This document shows positions 1-11,224 of a DNA stretch of 64,000 bases, in pieces (the stretch's first letter is position 1; every line of letters begins with the position of its first letter). Made by a program: the position numbers and the translations under genes. Below the pieces are notes generated by a model that was not told the origin of the DNA, did not search any database, and saw only the letters and a list, made by a program, of their open reading frames with translations. Source of the stretch: Lutjanus erythropterus (taxonomy: Eukaryota > Chordata > Actinopteri > Lutjaniformes > Lutjanidae); the NCBI GenBank assembly GCA_020091685.1, contig CM034597.1, forward strand, positions 1,682,646 through 1,746,645, given 5' to 3'.

Positions 1-2700
1 TAAGTTTAATTGACTAACTATGCTATGTCACACATTTTGTTGCTCTGATTGGCTGCAGATCTATCCAATAGTGTCCAGAGGCCCTGTCTGCACACATTAA
101 AAAGCCCCTTGGGGTGAACAGTATTTGCATGTTTGATTGGTTTGTACCAAGCAAACCATTTTCTAATGACTTTCGGGCATGTTCAATTGCATCGACAGAT
201 GCAAAAGTGTAGTTACAAGTATTTTATTTTAGCCCCATGACACTGACAGTTATAGCAGTTTAGAACCATGCCAATGAGGTATAATTGCATTTTAACTCAA
301 AATATTTTTTTTTTAATTGAAGAAAACTGAAATGACTGAATTGAAAAATTTAGGTCTACAAAACTCTACTACATTACAATGTCATGTCATGTCATTAGGT
401 TGTGTGCCAATGAACAGTGCTAGTACAGTTTTTGCCATCCTTTATGTTTTTCCTGTCAACGATTTTTTTTTTTTTAAACAAGCTCGTCTTGGCTCTCAGC
501 CTCTCTAATGTCACTGTAAACTAACAAGTCTCTTGCACTTCTGGTTTGATTCTACCAAAAGCACATCTGCACAGCACTGCCAAACAGCGAGGTGCATGGG
601 GGAATGGTTTGACACTCCCATCTGACTCGGGCCTAATGGGGCGGCAGGGTCATGCTGTTTAATGGCAGTTAGCTAGCTGAGTGACAGCACTGCACCAGGC
701 CAGGGGCTCAGCTGTCACGGATCGCAGGTGTGCTGCTGAGTTATGTGTCATTGTAGGATGCGATAAGGTCGAGAAGAGACTGGGTAGGAGAGGGAGAAAT
801 TGATATAAAAAGATAGAGAGAAACAGAGCAAAGAGTGAAGAGAGGAATAACACTGAGAGACCTTGCAAGCATGTCGCTGACCAAAAGGTTCAACACAGGC
901 ACAAAGCTGTCCCAAGATGATAGGATAAATTATGGTGAAAATCACAGTAAACAGCTTTAAACATCCAGTTTTGATCTAATCACCTGAAGATATTTAAACA
1001 AAAAAAACCTGATACACATGCAATTCATTGAGAAAACAGTAAAAGAGACAAAGGACTGTGAGGAAGGGACTGCGGCAGCCTGTACGCTGCTGATCCCACC
1101 TGCATGACTCGGCCCTGTGTGCAATTTAAGTGGGAAATGTCAGCAGCAATTATAATGCAAAGCTAACCTTTTGTGAGGAAGATTACTGCATCGATATGTT
1201 GTAGCTTGTCATACATGGTGACAAAGAATCCTTTCTTGGCAATTCTCTGTAATTCTGGTGACGGAAATGGCTTTCCATGTGCAAACCTGAGTCTACTCCA
1301 TAATACTGACAAAAGAAAGGCTCTTCCAGGGCAGTGAAGCCTTGCACTTTAATTTACCATTTCATCATATCATTGAATTAAAATGTGATCTTTTTAAAAT
1401 TAAGTATTTTTCTACTCATAAAACTACTTTATATTTACAATTTTTGCGTAAAAGTTGAGTGTACAAGGTACTGATATTTGCTGCACCCCTGGTAATATGC
1501 TTATATTTTGTATTTGATGTTAGACTATTAATGCCTGCAAATTAATTCTCTACCTCCAAATACAACAATTATCTATGTTTAAATTCAATTTCTTACTATC
1601 GCCAAAAAATCCACATTTTCTTTCCTGCATAGCATGCAATAAAGGCATGACGGATGAGTTATTTCAGACATACTAGGCTCTGGAGGTATGATTGTACAAA
1701 AAATATTAGTTGATTGGCAGTTGTAGTATTTTTAAGGATTAAATGTGCATGAAACTCATGAAAGAAGACAACTACGACTCCCAAGAAGTGCAGAAAAGAA
1801 TCCAGTCACTGAACTTAAAACATTTCCATCTCTGACATGACTACTTTACTAAGCTTCTGTGTGTGTACAGAGAGATGCGATTATCTGAATATGCAGTAAA
1901 AATAAAATTAAAGTAAAAGTGAGAACAGATCTATTATATCAAATCCATGTTGCAGGTTAATCAGTTGCCCACTTAACTCCACAAGCTCCTCCAAACATCA
2001 GATAACTGTTGTGGTGTCACTGCTATACTCCACCAGACCTGTTTAGTCCTTTTATTATTCATAAAATGGAAGAAAGACACCTGAGGTCACAACAGCATTT
2101 CCTAAAATAACAAGCAAGGCATTTTGCTGTCATGGAGCAGACAGTTAGTCAGTGGTGCTGATCAGTGTATTGTCAGAGTATCAGTCAGGTAAAGCAATAT
2201 TTTAGTGGTTTGAGGGAGGGTGCATAGGATTGTTGCAATAACCACAATTTTGAAATACTGCACTATTGACAAGCCAACAACACAGCGCTCAAAATTAAGG
2301 ATCTCACACTGTCCCAAGAACAATTAAAACAGCACTTTGGACACAAGGGTACAGGGTCTGGGACAACTCTGGGATAGAAGAGAAACTGATCACAGAATAC
2401 ATTATTATTTTTGTGCATCTTGGTACATCATTTTAAATGTTAGCTGTTCAAATCTGAAAACTGTGAGGTGGCACCAACATAAACTCCATGCTACATCAAA
2501 GTGTGCTAAAAGTGTGTTCATGTAATTTTCCATCACCATGATCCAATCAGAAACAGGTTTGCAGTGGCATAACAGTTTGGAATGATGCATTTATTAATCA
2601 CAATTAAAAATAAACAAGGGACAGTATAGCAGTATAGGACTAGACAAAGTCAGTTAAGTCAACAGAGTTACTGACACAATGTCATGAAAGTATAATATGT
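1..2700. other. apparently unique AT-rich DNA, no gene seen
   Basis: No reading frame here looks like a protein exon; all open frames are short and low in complexity. Short T runs lie near 305-314 and 465-475. The stretch near 1040-1330 is less AT-biased and has no repeat signature that I recognise. I see no transposon ends. Confidence 0.5.
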
Positions 2701-2708
2701 ATTTTTAT

Positions 2709-3525
2709 TAGGGGTGGGACTAATAATCTAATTAATTAGAGGCTTCCGGATTAATTAATCTCAATTAATCATATTTTAATGGCATAACAATATTTGCCAC
2801 AAGAAGCAACATTTTTCAATTTAAATGGATTTTGATATATGACTGAATCAAATGATAGACACATGCAAACATTTAAACAACAAAATATTTTTGTTCATAA
2901 AATTTTTTTATAGTTTTGCATCAGTCTGACAATGGCACTATAAATCATAATGGTGGCTTTATTCAAGCTTTCATATAACTTTAAAAATTATTTAATTTTA
3001 ATTATTCAAAGCGCAGCATTTTGTCCGTCTGATTGTGTTTACTTGCTCTGATTTTGTTGATTAAGTCCTCTTTCTTTGCTCTTTGTGCTTCTACCATGGA
3101 TAAGTAGGCTACATAGTTAAATTGTTTCTTTTCTGTCTGTCTTTATGATCGCAAGTCTGCACAGGGTCTTTTGTTTTGAAAATCAACCAGATTCTCCCCT
3201 GTTTTCTGTGCCTGACTTCCAACCCGTTCAACCTGCTGTGTGGCAATTGACGGGCCATCAGTCAAAAATATACTTGCTGCGTATTCTCTGCGGAGCAGAG
3301 CGCCGAGCCACTTCTGGGACGCGGCCCTTCTGGTATAAATTACAGCAGAGTGCAGCCACGCCTGGTGTAAATTAGGGGTCAGTGTGATTGGCAGAGCAGG
3401 AACTCCTGCACTGACAAACGTTCCGTGTTGTCTGGAGTGCAAACTGCAATTAAATGTGTTAATTTCTTTGACGCGTTTTTTTTTTTTTTTTATTAATTAA
3501 TCGTAATCAACGCGTCCCACCCCTG
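2709..3525. mobile_element. hAT-type non-autonomous element, 817 bp
   Basis: The ends are inverted repeats: AGGGGTGGGAC on the left and GTCCCACCCCTG on the right, each followed inward by ATTAATTA-rich sequence. The flanks are ATTTTTAT (2701-2708) and GTTTTTAT (3526-3533), an 8-bp target duplication with one mismatch, as expected of the hAT superfamily. The first base of the left end seems to have mutated from C to T. A 14-base T run (about 3478-3491) sits just inside the right end. The interior has two overlapping 76- and 99-residue open frames on opposite strands (3143-3442) that resemble no transposase, so this copy must rely on another element's enzyme. Confidence 0.8.
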
Positions 3526-3533
3526 GTTTTTAT

Positions 3534-5300
3534 ATTATGTTGAATGAAAAAAAATTGGGACAGTGGGTCTTAGGTCTGGGACAGCTGAAAGTGGAATTCA
3601 GGACTGTCTTGGAACACTAAGGAAAAATGTTAATTTTGAGCTGTGCAAGCACAGGGGATGGCATGCAAATACAGTAACCGCTATGTTCATGTTTTTCTTG
3701 CTTGTTAAATGAATGTATCAGTGCGTCAAAAAGACTGACAAGCAATACAAGGGATGGTAACAATTCAAGCTTAAGGATGGATCAATACCAGCTGTCCATG
3801 ATCTAATTTCAAACTTGAAAGCTGTAAGTGTTGTAGTGTTTTATGTTGTTTTACTGTTTATTTCAGAGGTTAACCTGTTGAGCTTGGCGTTAGCATGTTA
3901 AAAGCAGCTACTGCTGCATCTGCCACAGGCAGAGGCGATGTGGGATTAATGTTGTAATGTTGAGAGAGAGTCAAGAGAAACTGAACAAGTTGAGCTTCAT
4001 TTGAAGTCAACTAAATAACACGAGTAATAGGTCAGATGCCATTAACTGCTTTTGTTTTGTTTTTTTAAATGTTCCTTTCATTAGCTTAGTTGTTATACAG
4101 AATTCAGCAGGTTCTGCTCTTTGATCCTTGTCATTGTAAATTTACTTGATTGATTGCCCTGGAGGTAGCAATGTTGCTATGACTAGGACCCAGCAGCTAG
4201 TTTGCTCAGACCATAAAGTTGCCCACAGTGAGGTGAGATTCATAGATAACGTTACACTCTAACCACAGGGGAAATTCCATCACTGTGATGGTCTACTGGT
4301 GTAGCATCAAGTCTGGGACTAAATCAGATTGTTATATAAAGCTTCAAACTGTTTTCAGCAGATTTGTAGAGCACAATTAATCTTCACTGGAACTTGCTCC
4401 AACATGGTCAGCAACAACCATACCATACCATTTCTTTCTAGCATCCATGTTGTTTCCACATTATGACTGAACAGCTCATGAGCACACCAATGTCGGAAGA
4501 ATGACTTCCACGCATTTACACACTTAGCAAATGAGACCTTCTGAGGAGCAGGTGAATGCAGCATAATACTTACTGTTGTTGTTGCTTCAAGCACATGATG
4601 AAAAGCTCTTCAATGATCTGTATCAAAGAGGCCTTTACAATAGCTTCTGGAAGATAAAGTCAAAAAACTAAATTTTTGATGTGTTGGAACAAGTCAAATC
4701 CATTGCATAAACTGATTTCTATTTGTCCTGTGACTTTGGATCTGTTATTTTAACAAATCATATCCAATGTCAACAAAAGACTTTAGGTTTCCCAAATGTT
4801 ACAAAACTGGTGGGAGTAATTCCAACTCCAAAGTCACACCAAAGTGTGAAGGTGACAAATCGTTCTTACTTCTGTTAGTTACTGGATATCTTATTATATT
4901 CTTATTTATATTTTCATTCCTTCAAAGTTAAGGAATGAAAAAATAAACAGCCATTAGGCTTGGATATTTGTAAAAAACAGCTCAACTGACTGTACTACAC
5001 TGTACTGTAGTACTGCTTCAACATAGGCAGAGCTGATCATCACAGTGACGCTATTCCCACAGTTGTGAACAACATACACACTCAGGAGCTTTGCCTCTGA
5101 GAAGCTACAGTTTTCATTCACCAACAAACTCAAACCCACACTGTGTATTTGCACTGCCGTCACTGCTCATTTACTGCAGACCCCCTTCAATGCTCACGTT
5201 TTTCTCCACCCAACAGCATTCACCGTCACTCTCTGCCATCACAGACGTTATTTAGTCTGTCACTTGCTATCTCTCATACTCACCGAAGTTACACACTCAC
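3534..5300. other. apparently unique DNA, no gene seen
   Basis: AT-rich and non-coding on inspection. The only structure noted is the short hairpin at 4911-4941. No transposon ends or exon-like frames were recognised. Confidence 0.45.
4911..4941. repeat. small perfect inverted repeat (12-bp arms, 7-bp loop)
   Basis: TTTTCATTCCTT (4911-4922) is followed by the loop CAAAGTT and then by its exact complement AAGGAATGAAAA (4930-4941). It may be a chance hairpin in AT-rich DNA. No transposon end or RNA gene is attached to it. Confidence 0.6.
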
Positions 5301-5428
5301 AATGAAATCAGGGATGCACCGATTGACAGGCCAGAAAAAAATATAATAAGGCCTGGCTGTAACCTGGAGGATTTTGGAGGAAATTTAAATAGTATTTAAT
5401 GAATATTTAATAGCCAGTGTTTTATTAT

Positions 5429-6431
5429 CAGTGTTGGGAGTAACGCATTACAAAAGTAACGCAATTACAGTAATGTATTACTATTTGCTGTAACACAGTA
5501 ATATAATGCATTACTAACAACATTTCTGTAATATTATACCAGTTACAATCTAAGTAACGCTCATTACAAAGCATTTTAACCCGATTAGGTATAGTTTTTT
5601 AAGAATTCACCAACACCGCGAGGCATCCCGACAACAGAAAAAAAAATCCATGAGAGTCATTTCCTGTTGCTGGAACTCACAAAGATGACTACAGACACGG
5701 ATTCTACATTTGCAAGATGGACATACTCACATTATTTTCAGTTCTTCAGAGAAAAGGATAAGAGCATAATAGTCAAGTGCAATCTCTGCGCGACACCAAG
5801 GGAACTCTCTACTTCAAAAAATAGCACTAGTAACCTGGACCGGTCCCACGCTAACACTAAGCTAAACGAGAGAGATGCATCTGCGGATAAGAGAAAGACA
5901 ACTGAGGACGAGCATACGGGAAACACAAAGCAACAAAAGTTAAGTTTCTCTTGGTCTGCCATGCTTCTTGAAGCCAGAGAAGTGAGGAGACTGATGGCAG
6001 TGTATATTGTGGAAGACATGCTCCCCCTATCAACGGTAGAATGGCCAACGTTCATAAAGCTTGTCAACAAAATCCCTGTGAACACCAGCAATGACAAGGT
6101 AAGCTAATGTTGTCATAGAGAGTGGGCCATGTGGCCATCTACCGTGTTATTATTACAAACAGCAACCTAAACCGCGAGTCCACATGCTGTTGAGGAGAAG
6201 TGAATCTGTGCACCTCAGGTTCACAGTCGAATCCGAATATACAGTGGGGAAAGATTTTTTTGTTAATATTCTGTTTCTCTCTGTTAAAACAAACTTACCA
6301 TGAAGGAAAAGTAACTTAAAAGTAACTTAAAAGTAGTGTAACGCATTACAATTCAGAGACAGTAATATTGTAATGACAGTAACTAATAATATATAATGTA
6401 TTACATTTTGGATGTAACTTGCCCAACACTG
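5429..6431 (+). mobile_element. inner hAT element with exact 8-bp target duplication
   Basis: It begins CAGTGTTGGGAGTAAC and ends with the near-complement GTAACTTGCCCAACACTG. The flanks TTTATTAT (5421-5428 and 6432-6439) match perfectly. Repeated GTAACGCATTAC-like motifs lie inside both ends. The 1003-bp body holds one intact transposase-like first exon (see 5667-6107) but no catalytic domain, so it is an internally deleted, non-autonomous copy. It inserted into the older element at 5309-6604. It is related to the element at 39387-40230 by both terminal motif and protein. Confidence 0.92.
5667..6107 (+). pseudogene. hAT transposase N-terminal exon (BED finger and linker)
   Basis: The frame encodes 146 residues; a second methionine at residue 7 (5685) may be the real start. 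Residues about 17-75 resemble a BED zinc finger: an aromatic-rich start (FARWTYSHYF), a CNLC zinc pair, then NLDRSHANTKL. The related finger in the 39.5-kb element reads NLMKHLSTAHASTKL there, so this copy lacks four residues and the first zinc-binding histidine. A KQQKLSF motif and an acidic segment with EWPTF, typical of hAT proteins before the catalytic domain, follow. At 6097-6102 the sequence AAG|GTAAGC is a good splice donor, so the frame after about residue 144 is probably intron. No later exon with the RNase-H-like or dimerisation domain is present, so this cannot make a working transposase. Confidence 0.75.
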
Positions 6432-6612
6432 TTTATTATGAACATCCAATTTAATTTTTACAAGAAAAGTTGCAAAAATGTTTGTGAATGTTGTCAATTA
6501 TAGTTCTCGGAATCGGAATCGGCCAAAATCGGAATTGGCAGGTCAGACCCTTAAAAAAAAAAATCAGAAATCGGACAAGTAAATTTGAAATCGGTGTAAA
6601 TCTAGATGAAAT

Positions 6613-8040
6613 GGCATTCTGACCAACCACAAGTCTAGAGAGCTTGATAGTTTACCTTTCTCATCGCGCCTGAAACAAACGCAATCTAAAACAGAAGCAT
6701 TTTTCTTCTTTTTTAGCAGTTAGTCGTGTAACTTTAGCATCTGAAGCAATGTTTGTCCACTCATCTGCACTCCTGCATAGAGACTGACCCCTGGTGGTCT
6801 ACGCCAAACACAACAATACCACGTCCCCCTATCAATTTAATAGAAAGAAGAGCATCTGTATTTAGGATAATATTGAAAATCATACAGTTGGGATTATTTA
6901 ATTCCTGGTATACTGTAATACCTTCATACCTCCGAACATTTATAGTACCTCTGCAATGTCAGAATTACTATGAATTTTTTTTATATTCTCTATTTTTTTT
7001 AATAAACAATGTTTATTAGTAAAAACTACACACAGAAGATTATTTATTGGATTACAAAATCCTGGCAATTTTCAAATTACAAATGCAAATGACAGCAGTA
7101 GCAAAAATAAATGAATGAATGATACATATTCTATATCCACTTCCTGCTTCTCAGAATGATTCAACTGCAGTGCCCACAGCTTTCATATATTTCTGAGCTG
7201 TTGTTACGAACTGAACTGTGGCGACTATACATTTGATCTGCTGATTGTAGAGATGGGAGCTGCCGCTTCAGGCTGACACCAAAAACAATCTATGTGCCCC
7301 TTTGTGTCAAAGTAGTGTTGTGCAACACAGTGAAACTGTTGCCTCAAGCAAAGAAAATATCATCTCACATCCAGGTGCAAAAAAACACTATATGGCTTTG
7401 TAGTAAATCTGTCTCTGTGCAGAGCTATTAGGTCCTTCAGGTCCATTAATCAGGAGCCTCTGGGGGTTTTAAAGGTCCAGGTTAAGTCTGATAGGTGACA
7501 GGATTTTTGCTGTGGCTGCAAACAGACGGTGGGCTAGAACTCACGGAAGCATTACATCAGCCAAATAAGTCAGAATGCTTAAAGGGCATCTGAAAATCTA
7601 TTTTTTTACCTCTTTTTATTGTGGTTTACAGATTCTTCTGGGTGGTGATGTTACTTGAGACTTTCAAAACAAGCCTTTATTTACATCCTCTCTACACTGT
7701 GTAAGTTAGATGGTCTTTAACAGACAGTATTCTTGAAGCCATTTAGTTTACAGTGGAGTCAACTTGACTAGTATTGTGTCAGTGTTCTTTAAAACGTTTG
7801 AAGATGCAAATTAGGTGCCTAAATTACAAGCTGTTCACAAAGAGAAATGACAGTTCGTTTAACAGGTTGAGAATGTATGAACATGAGTGTCTCATTCAGA
7901 ACTACAATGATTCAAAGAGCCATTCACATTCAAATATGATTTGGTCACTCAGCTAATTGCAGTAATTGCCTTTCAGGGCTTGAGTGTTGTAATTGTGAAA
8001 CTCAGATAGCTGACAAGCTCCTGTGTTGCCATCCCTTTGC
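6613..8040. other. non-coding DNA with no recognised feature
   Basis: AT-rich near 6880-7130, otherwise of ordinary composition. Open frames (for example 6753-7019) have no recognisable protein character. A weak TTAAAGGG motif at about 7580 might be a MITE end, but I see no partner. Confidence 0.45.
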
Positions 8041-8077
8041 CTTCTATAAAAGACCACAAGTAACAGCACTCGTTCCA

Positions 8078-8660
8078 TCACTAACCATCCAGCCAGCCCA
8101 GCTTCACTTCCACTGAACCTACACCCACCTCATTTATCTGAGGAGGGGCTCCGTCTGGCATCCAGCCGCTGTGAACTGGTTCCTACATTACTCCAACCAT
8201 CCATCAAGCCCATTTATCAACTTCACTTCCACTAAACCACCTCATTTACTCCAACCTCAGTCACAGAGTCACCAAGCAGCATTCTTAACCGCTACTCTAA
8301 CATCTGACCAACTCATCAATTGGTTCACCTAATTGAGTTCTGAACTACCAATCTGATCTAACTCAACATTAGTAATCGATCATCTGAACCAGTCCCAATC
8401 ACCATTGTGCTTCACCTATCCACATCATCATATTGCGGGGGAGGTGCTCCAAGTGGGACTTGAACCCCGAGTTGCCGAGCAGTTTTGTTAACCCCTACTC
8501 TACTTATCAACCAGCTCACCCACCATATGCTTGTACCATCACCATTGTTTAAACCTAACCTTCCTGCATTACTCTGTCAATCCTGCCATTTTATCAGCTT
8601 CACTTATACTAAGCCCCCCTGAGTGTGCTTCATTTATGCACCACCTCTTTATCTAAAGAA
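8078..8660. repeat. degenerate direct-repeat tract, left part
   Basis: A pyrimidine-rich unit recurs with drift. Its recognisable blocks are CTTCACTTCCACTRAACC (8102, 8221, variant at 8598), GAGGAGGGGCTCC or GAGGTGCTCC (8141, 8441), and AGCAGNNTTNTTAACC-CTACTCT (8275, 8478). Spacing is about 120-200 bp. The reverse strand at 8455-8465 reads GGTTCAAGTCC, which fits a tRNA B-box, but I could not fold a tRNA from the surrounding bases. The same blocks continue at 11500-12310, beyond the LINE insertion, so the tract is split. The repeat family is not one I recognise. Confidence 0.55.
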
Positions 8661-8670
8661 GTGTTCCACA

Positions 8671-8775
8671 AGGCTGGGTACTGGCTCTCGATACATTTAA
8701 GGTACTGACAAAAAGAACAAAGTACCAAGTAGTATCAAAACCCTTATAGTCAAACAGTATCTGCATTTGGTAAAT
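8671..8775. mobile_element. possible left half of a MITE split by the LINE
   Basis: GGCTGGGTACTGGC followed by GATACATTTAAGGTACTGAC resembles the start of a common teleost MITE. On the other side of the LINE, 11225-11335 has GGTAAGGCACTGGTATTAGT, resembling the opposite end. This suggests that the LINE landed inside such an element. The match is degenerate and no target duplication was found. Confidence 0.4.
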
Positions 8776-8939
8776 GGTAAACCTGGTGGCCGGGCCCAAA
8801 CAAGCAATGTGGCCAACACTCCTCCAACCCATGGGCCCACCATCTGCAGGAGGAACCGCTAGGGGTCTGGTGTGCTGCCAGTTGGGTGGCAGAGAAGGCA
8901 GGGGGTCCTGATGGACCGAACCCAGGTGGCAGAGGCTGG

Positions 8940-9911
8940 CTCTGGGGACATGGAACATCACCTCTCTAGTGGGGAAAGAACTGGAGCTTGTGCTTGAGCA
9001 CTATCGGTCAGATCTGATGGGACTTACCTCTATGCACAGCCTCAGCTCTGGAACCGTTCTCCTGGATAGTGGTTGGACTCTGGAGTTTCCCAGGGTGTGA
9101 GGCGTCAGGCGGGTGTGGGGATACTGACAAGTCCGCAGCTGAGTGCTGCTATGTTGGAATTTACCCTGGTGGACGAGAGGGTCGCCTCCCTACACCTACA
9201 GGTTATGGGGGGGAAACTCTGACTGTTGTTTGTGCTTATGCACCGAACAGGAGTTTGTAGTATTTGGCCTTCTAGGAGACCCTGAACAGAATCCTGCATG
9301 GGGCTCCAGTAGGGGACTCTGTAGTCCTACTGGGAGACTTTAATGCACACGTGGGCGATGATGGGGATACTTGGAGAGGTGTGATTGGGAGGAACGGCCT
9401 CCCTGACTTGGACCCGAGCAGGTGTTTGTTATTGGACTTCTGTGCTAGTCATGGACTGTCCATAATGAACACCATATTCAAGCATAAGGATGCTCATAAG
9501 AGTATGCGGTACCCAAGCACCCAAGGCCAAAGGTCAATGATCGATTTTGTTATCGTATCATCTGACCTGTGGCTGTATGAATTGGACACTCGGGTGAAAA
9601 GAGGGGCTGATCTGGTGGTGAGTTGGGTCAGGTGGTGGGGGAAGCCTCTGGACAGACCGGACAACCCCAAATGTGTAGTGTCGTTGAGCTGGGAACGTTT
9701 GGAGGAGGCCTCTGACCGGGAGACGTTCAACTCCCACCTCCGGCAGAGCTTCTCTGGCATCCCTGTGGAGGTTGGGGACATTGAACCAGAGTGGTCGATG
9801 TTAAAAATGTCCATTGCTGAGGCAGCGGCTGAGAGCTGTGGCCTTAAGGTCATGGGTGCCACAAGGGGCAGCAACCCTCGAACATTGTGGTGGACAGCAG
9901 TGGTCAGGTAA
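8940..9911 (+). pseudogene. LINE endonuclease and linker remnant
   Basis: This is the apurinic-type endonuclease part of the LINE protein, which nicks target DNA to prime reverse transcription. The frame is broken by stops around 9100-9275 and then open from about 9276 to 9911. It includes [19 protein letters not shown], whose GDFN is a conserved catalytic block. A second conserved block near DFVIVSSDL carries part of the active site. The expected SDHH-type motif just after RGADL (about 9600-9625) is absent and replaced by VVSWVRWW, suggesting a small deletion. The domain is therefore inactive. The linker ends at a TAA at 9909-9911. Confidence 0.75.
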
Positions 9912-11114
9912 GCTGTCCAACTGAAAAAGGAGGCCTTTCGGGATATATTATCTCGGGGGAGTCTGGGGACAGTTGCAAGGTACCAACAGGCCCGAAGGAC
10001 GGCAGCCTTGGCCGTGACACAGGCAAAGCAGCGGGTGTGGGAGGAGTTCAGAGAAGCCATGGAGAAGGACTTTCGGGCAGCACCAAAGCGCTTCTGGAAA
10101 ACTGTTCGGCACCACAGGAGAGGGAAATGGGGGACCATCCAAGCTGTATATAGCAAGGATGGGACCCTGTTGACTTCAAATGAGGAGGTAATCCGGCAGT
10201 GGAAGGAGCACTTTGAGGAACTTCTGAACCCAACGACATATGACCAGGTTCCAAGGGAGACATTGTGGGAGGTGCTGCGGGAGTATGGGGTGAGGGGGTC
10301 ACTGCTCAGGGCCATCCAATCTCTGTACACCCAAAGCAGGAGTTGTGTCCAAGTCCTCGGACTCTTTTCCGGTGAGAGTTGGCCTCTGTCAGGGCTGCGC
10401 CTTATCACCAGTTCTGTTTGTGACTTTCATGGACAGGATATCGAGGCTCATTGGTCTGTGACCTCCAGCACTCACTGAATCGGTTCTCATGGGATTGTGA
10501 AACAGCTGGGATGAGGATCAGCAACTCTAAGTCTGAGGCCATGGTTCTCAGCAGGAAACTAGTGGATTATCAACTCCAAGTAGGGAATGAGTCCTTACCC
10601 CAAGTGAGGGAGTTCAGGTATCTTGGGGTCTTGTTCTCGAGTGAGGGGACAATGGAGCGTGAGATTGACTGGAGAATCAGAGCAGCGGGACCAGTATTGT
10701 GTTTGCTTTACCGCACCGTTGTGACGAAAAGAGATCTACTGGTCAATCTTTGTTCCTACTCTCACCTATGGTCATGAAGGGTGGGTCATGACTGAAAGAA
10801 CGAGATTGCAGATACAAGTGGCCAAAATGGGTTTTCTCAGGAGGGTGGCTGACATCTCCCTTAGGGATAGGATGAGAAGTTTAGTCATCTGTGAGGATCT
10901 CAGAGTACAGCCGCTGCTCCTTTGCATAGAAAGGAGCCTGTTGCAGTGGTTGGGGCATCTTGTAAGGATGCCACCTGGTCGCCTCCCTAGGGAGGTGTTC
11001 CAGGCACATCCAGCTGAGAGGAGGCCACGGGGCAGACCGAGTTCTCTAGGTGGAGGGATTATATCTCTACCCTGGCCTAGGACGCCTCAGGGTCCCCCAG
11101 TCAGAGGTGGCTAA
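9912..11114 (+). pseudogene. LINE reverse transcriptase and C-terminal remnant
   Basis: Three frame segments lie in order. The first, about 9915-10250, covers QAKQRVWEEFREAMEKDF and RQWKEHFEELLNP, the pre-RT linker. At about 10245 it jumps to VPRETLWEVLREYGVRGSL, which in related elements comes well inside the RT palm, so the finger motifs are deleted. The second, 10451-10777, has SKSEAMVLSRKLVD and FRYLGVLFSSEGTMEREI, the region after the catalytic motif; the FADD residues should precede it but are gone. The third, 10788-11114, has TERTRLQIQVAKMGFLRR, LGHLVRMPPGRLPREVF and RPRGRP, then drifts out of frame. The protein cannot polymerise DNA. Confidence 0.75.
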
Positions 11115-11197
11115 TGTAGCTGGGGAAAAGGATGCCTGGGGTCCCCTGCCGGAACTGTTACCTCCACAACCCGATTTTGGATAAGCAGTTCAAGATG

Positions 11198-11221
11198 GAT
11201 GGATGGAGGGATGGATGGATG
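11198..11221. repeat. (GGAT)n tail of the LINE
   Basis: GATGGATGGATGGAGGGATGGATGGATGG is a short tetranucleotide tract with one variant unit (GGAG), directly after the LINE coding remnant. It is the expected 3' end of a Rex3-type element. Confidence 0.8.
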
Positions 11222-11224
11222 GAA

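Larger units (their letters stand above)
5309..6604. mobile_element. outer hAT-type element, interrupted by a younger hAT
   Basis: The left end reads CAGGGATGCACCGATT. The right end is a degenerate complement (AATCGGTGTAAATCTA), preceded by repeated ATCGGAATCGG-type motifs at 6508-6540. This TIR pattern is common in teleost hAT elements. The flanks are AATGAAAT (5301-5308) and GATGAAAT (6605-6612), matching at 7 of 8. The true right end may be one base further out. Only about 290 bp belong to this element, because most of the interval is the inner insertion at 5429-6431. It is therefore a short non-autonomous copy, older than its guest. Confidence 0.75.
8789..11222 (+). mobile_element. Rex3-like (RTE clade) non-LTR retrotransposon, defective
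   Basis: About 2.4 kb of LINE sequence on the + strand. In order: the start of the endonuclease (8940-9070, WNITSLVGKELELV), its GDFNAHVG motif (about 9332-9356) and DFVIVSSDL (about 9543-9570), a linker, part of reverse transcriptase, the C-terminal region (RPRGRP near 11020), and a very short 3' end in a GGAT tail (11198-11221). The short 3' UTR and GATG-type tail fit Rex3, though I cannot run a comparison. Missing pieces include the endonuclease segment after about 9605, the first reverse-transcriptase motifs (jump near 10245) and the YADD/FADD catalytic motif (jump near 10455). Stops and frameshifts are present too. The 5' end is probably truncated. Confidence 0.8.

Noticed and set aside
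5143-5346. 67-residue + strand frame before the outer hAT element
   Set aside because: It crosses into the transposon end and shows no domain or splice context.
8425-8515. A tRNA gene on the minus strand
   Set aside because: Only the B-box-like GGTTCAAGTCC fits. The acceptor stem and A-box cannot be found at the right distances.
9494-10408. 304-residue minus-strand frame as a gene
   Set aside because: It is antisense to clear LINE endonuclease and linker sequence, so it is a shadow.
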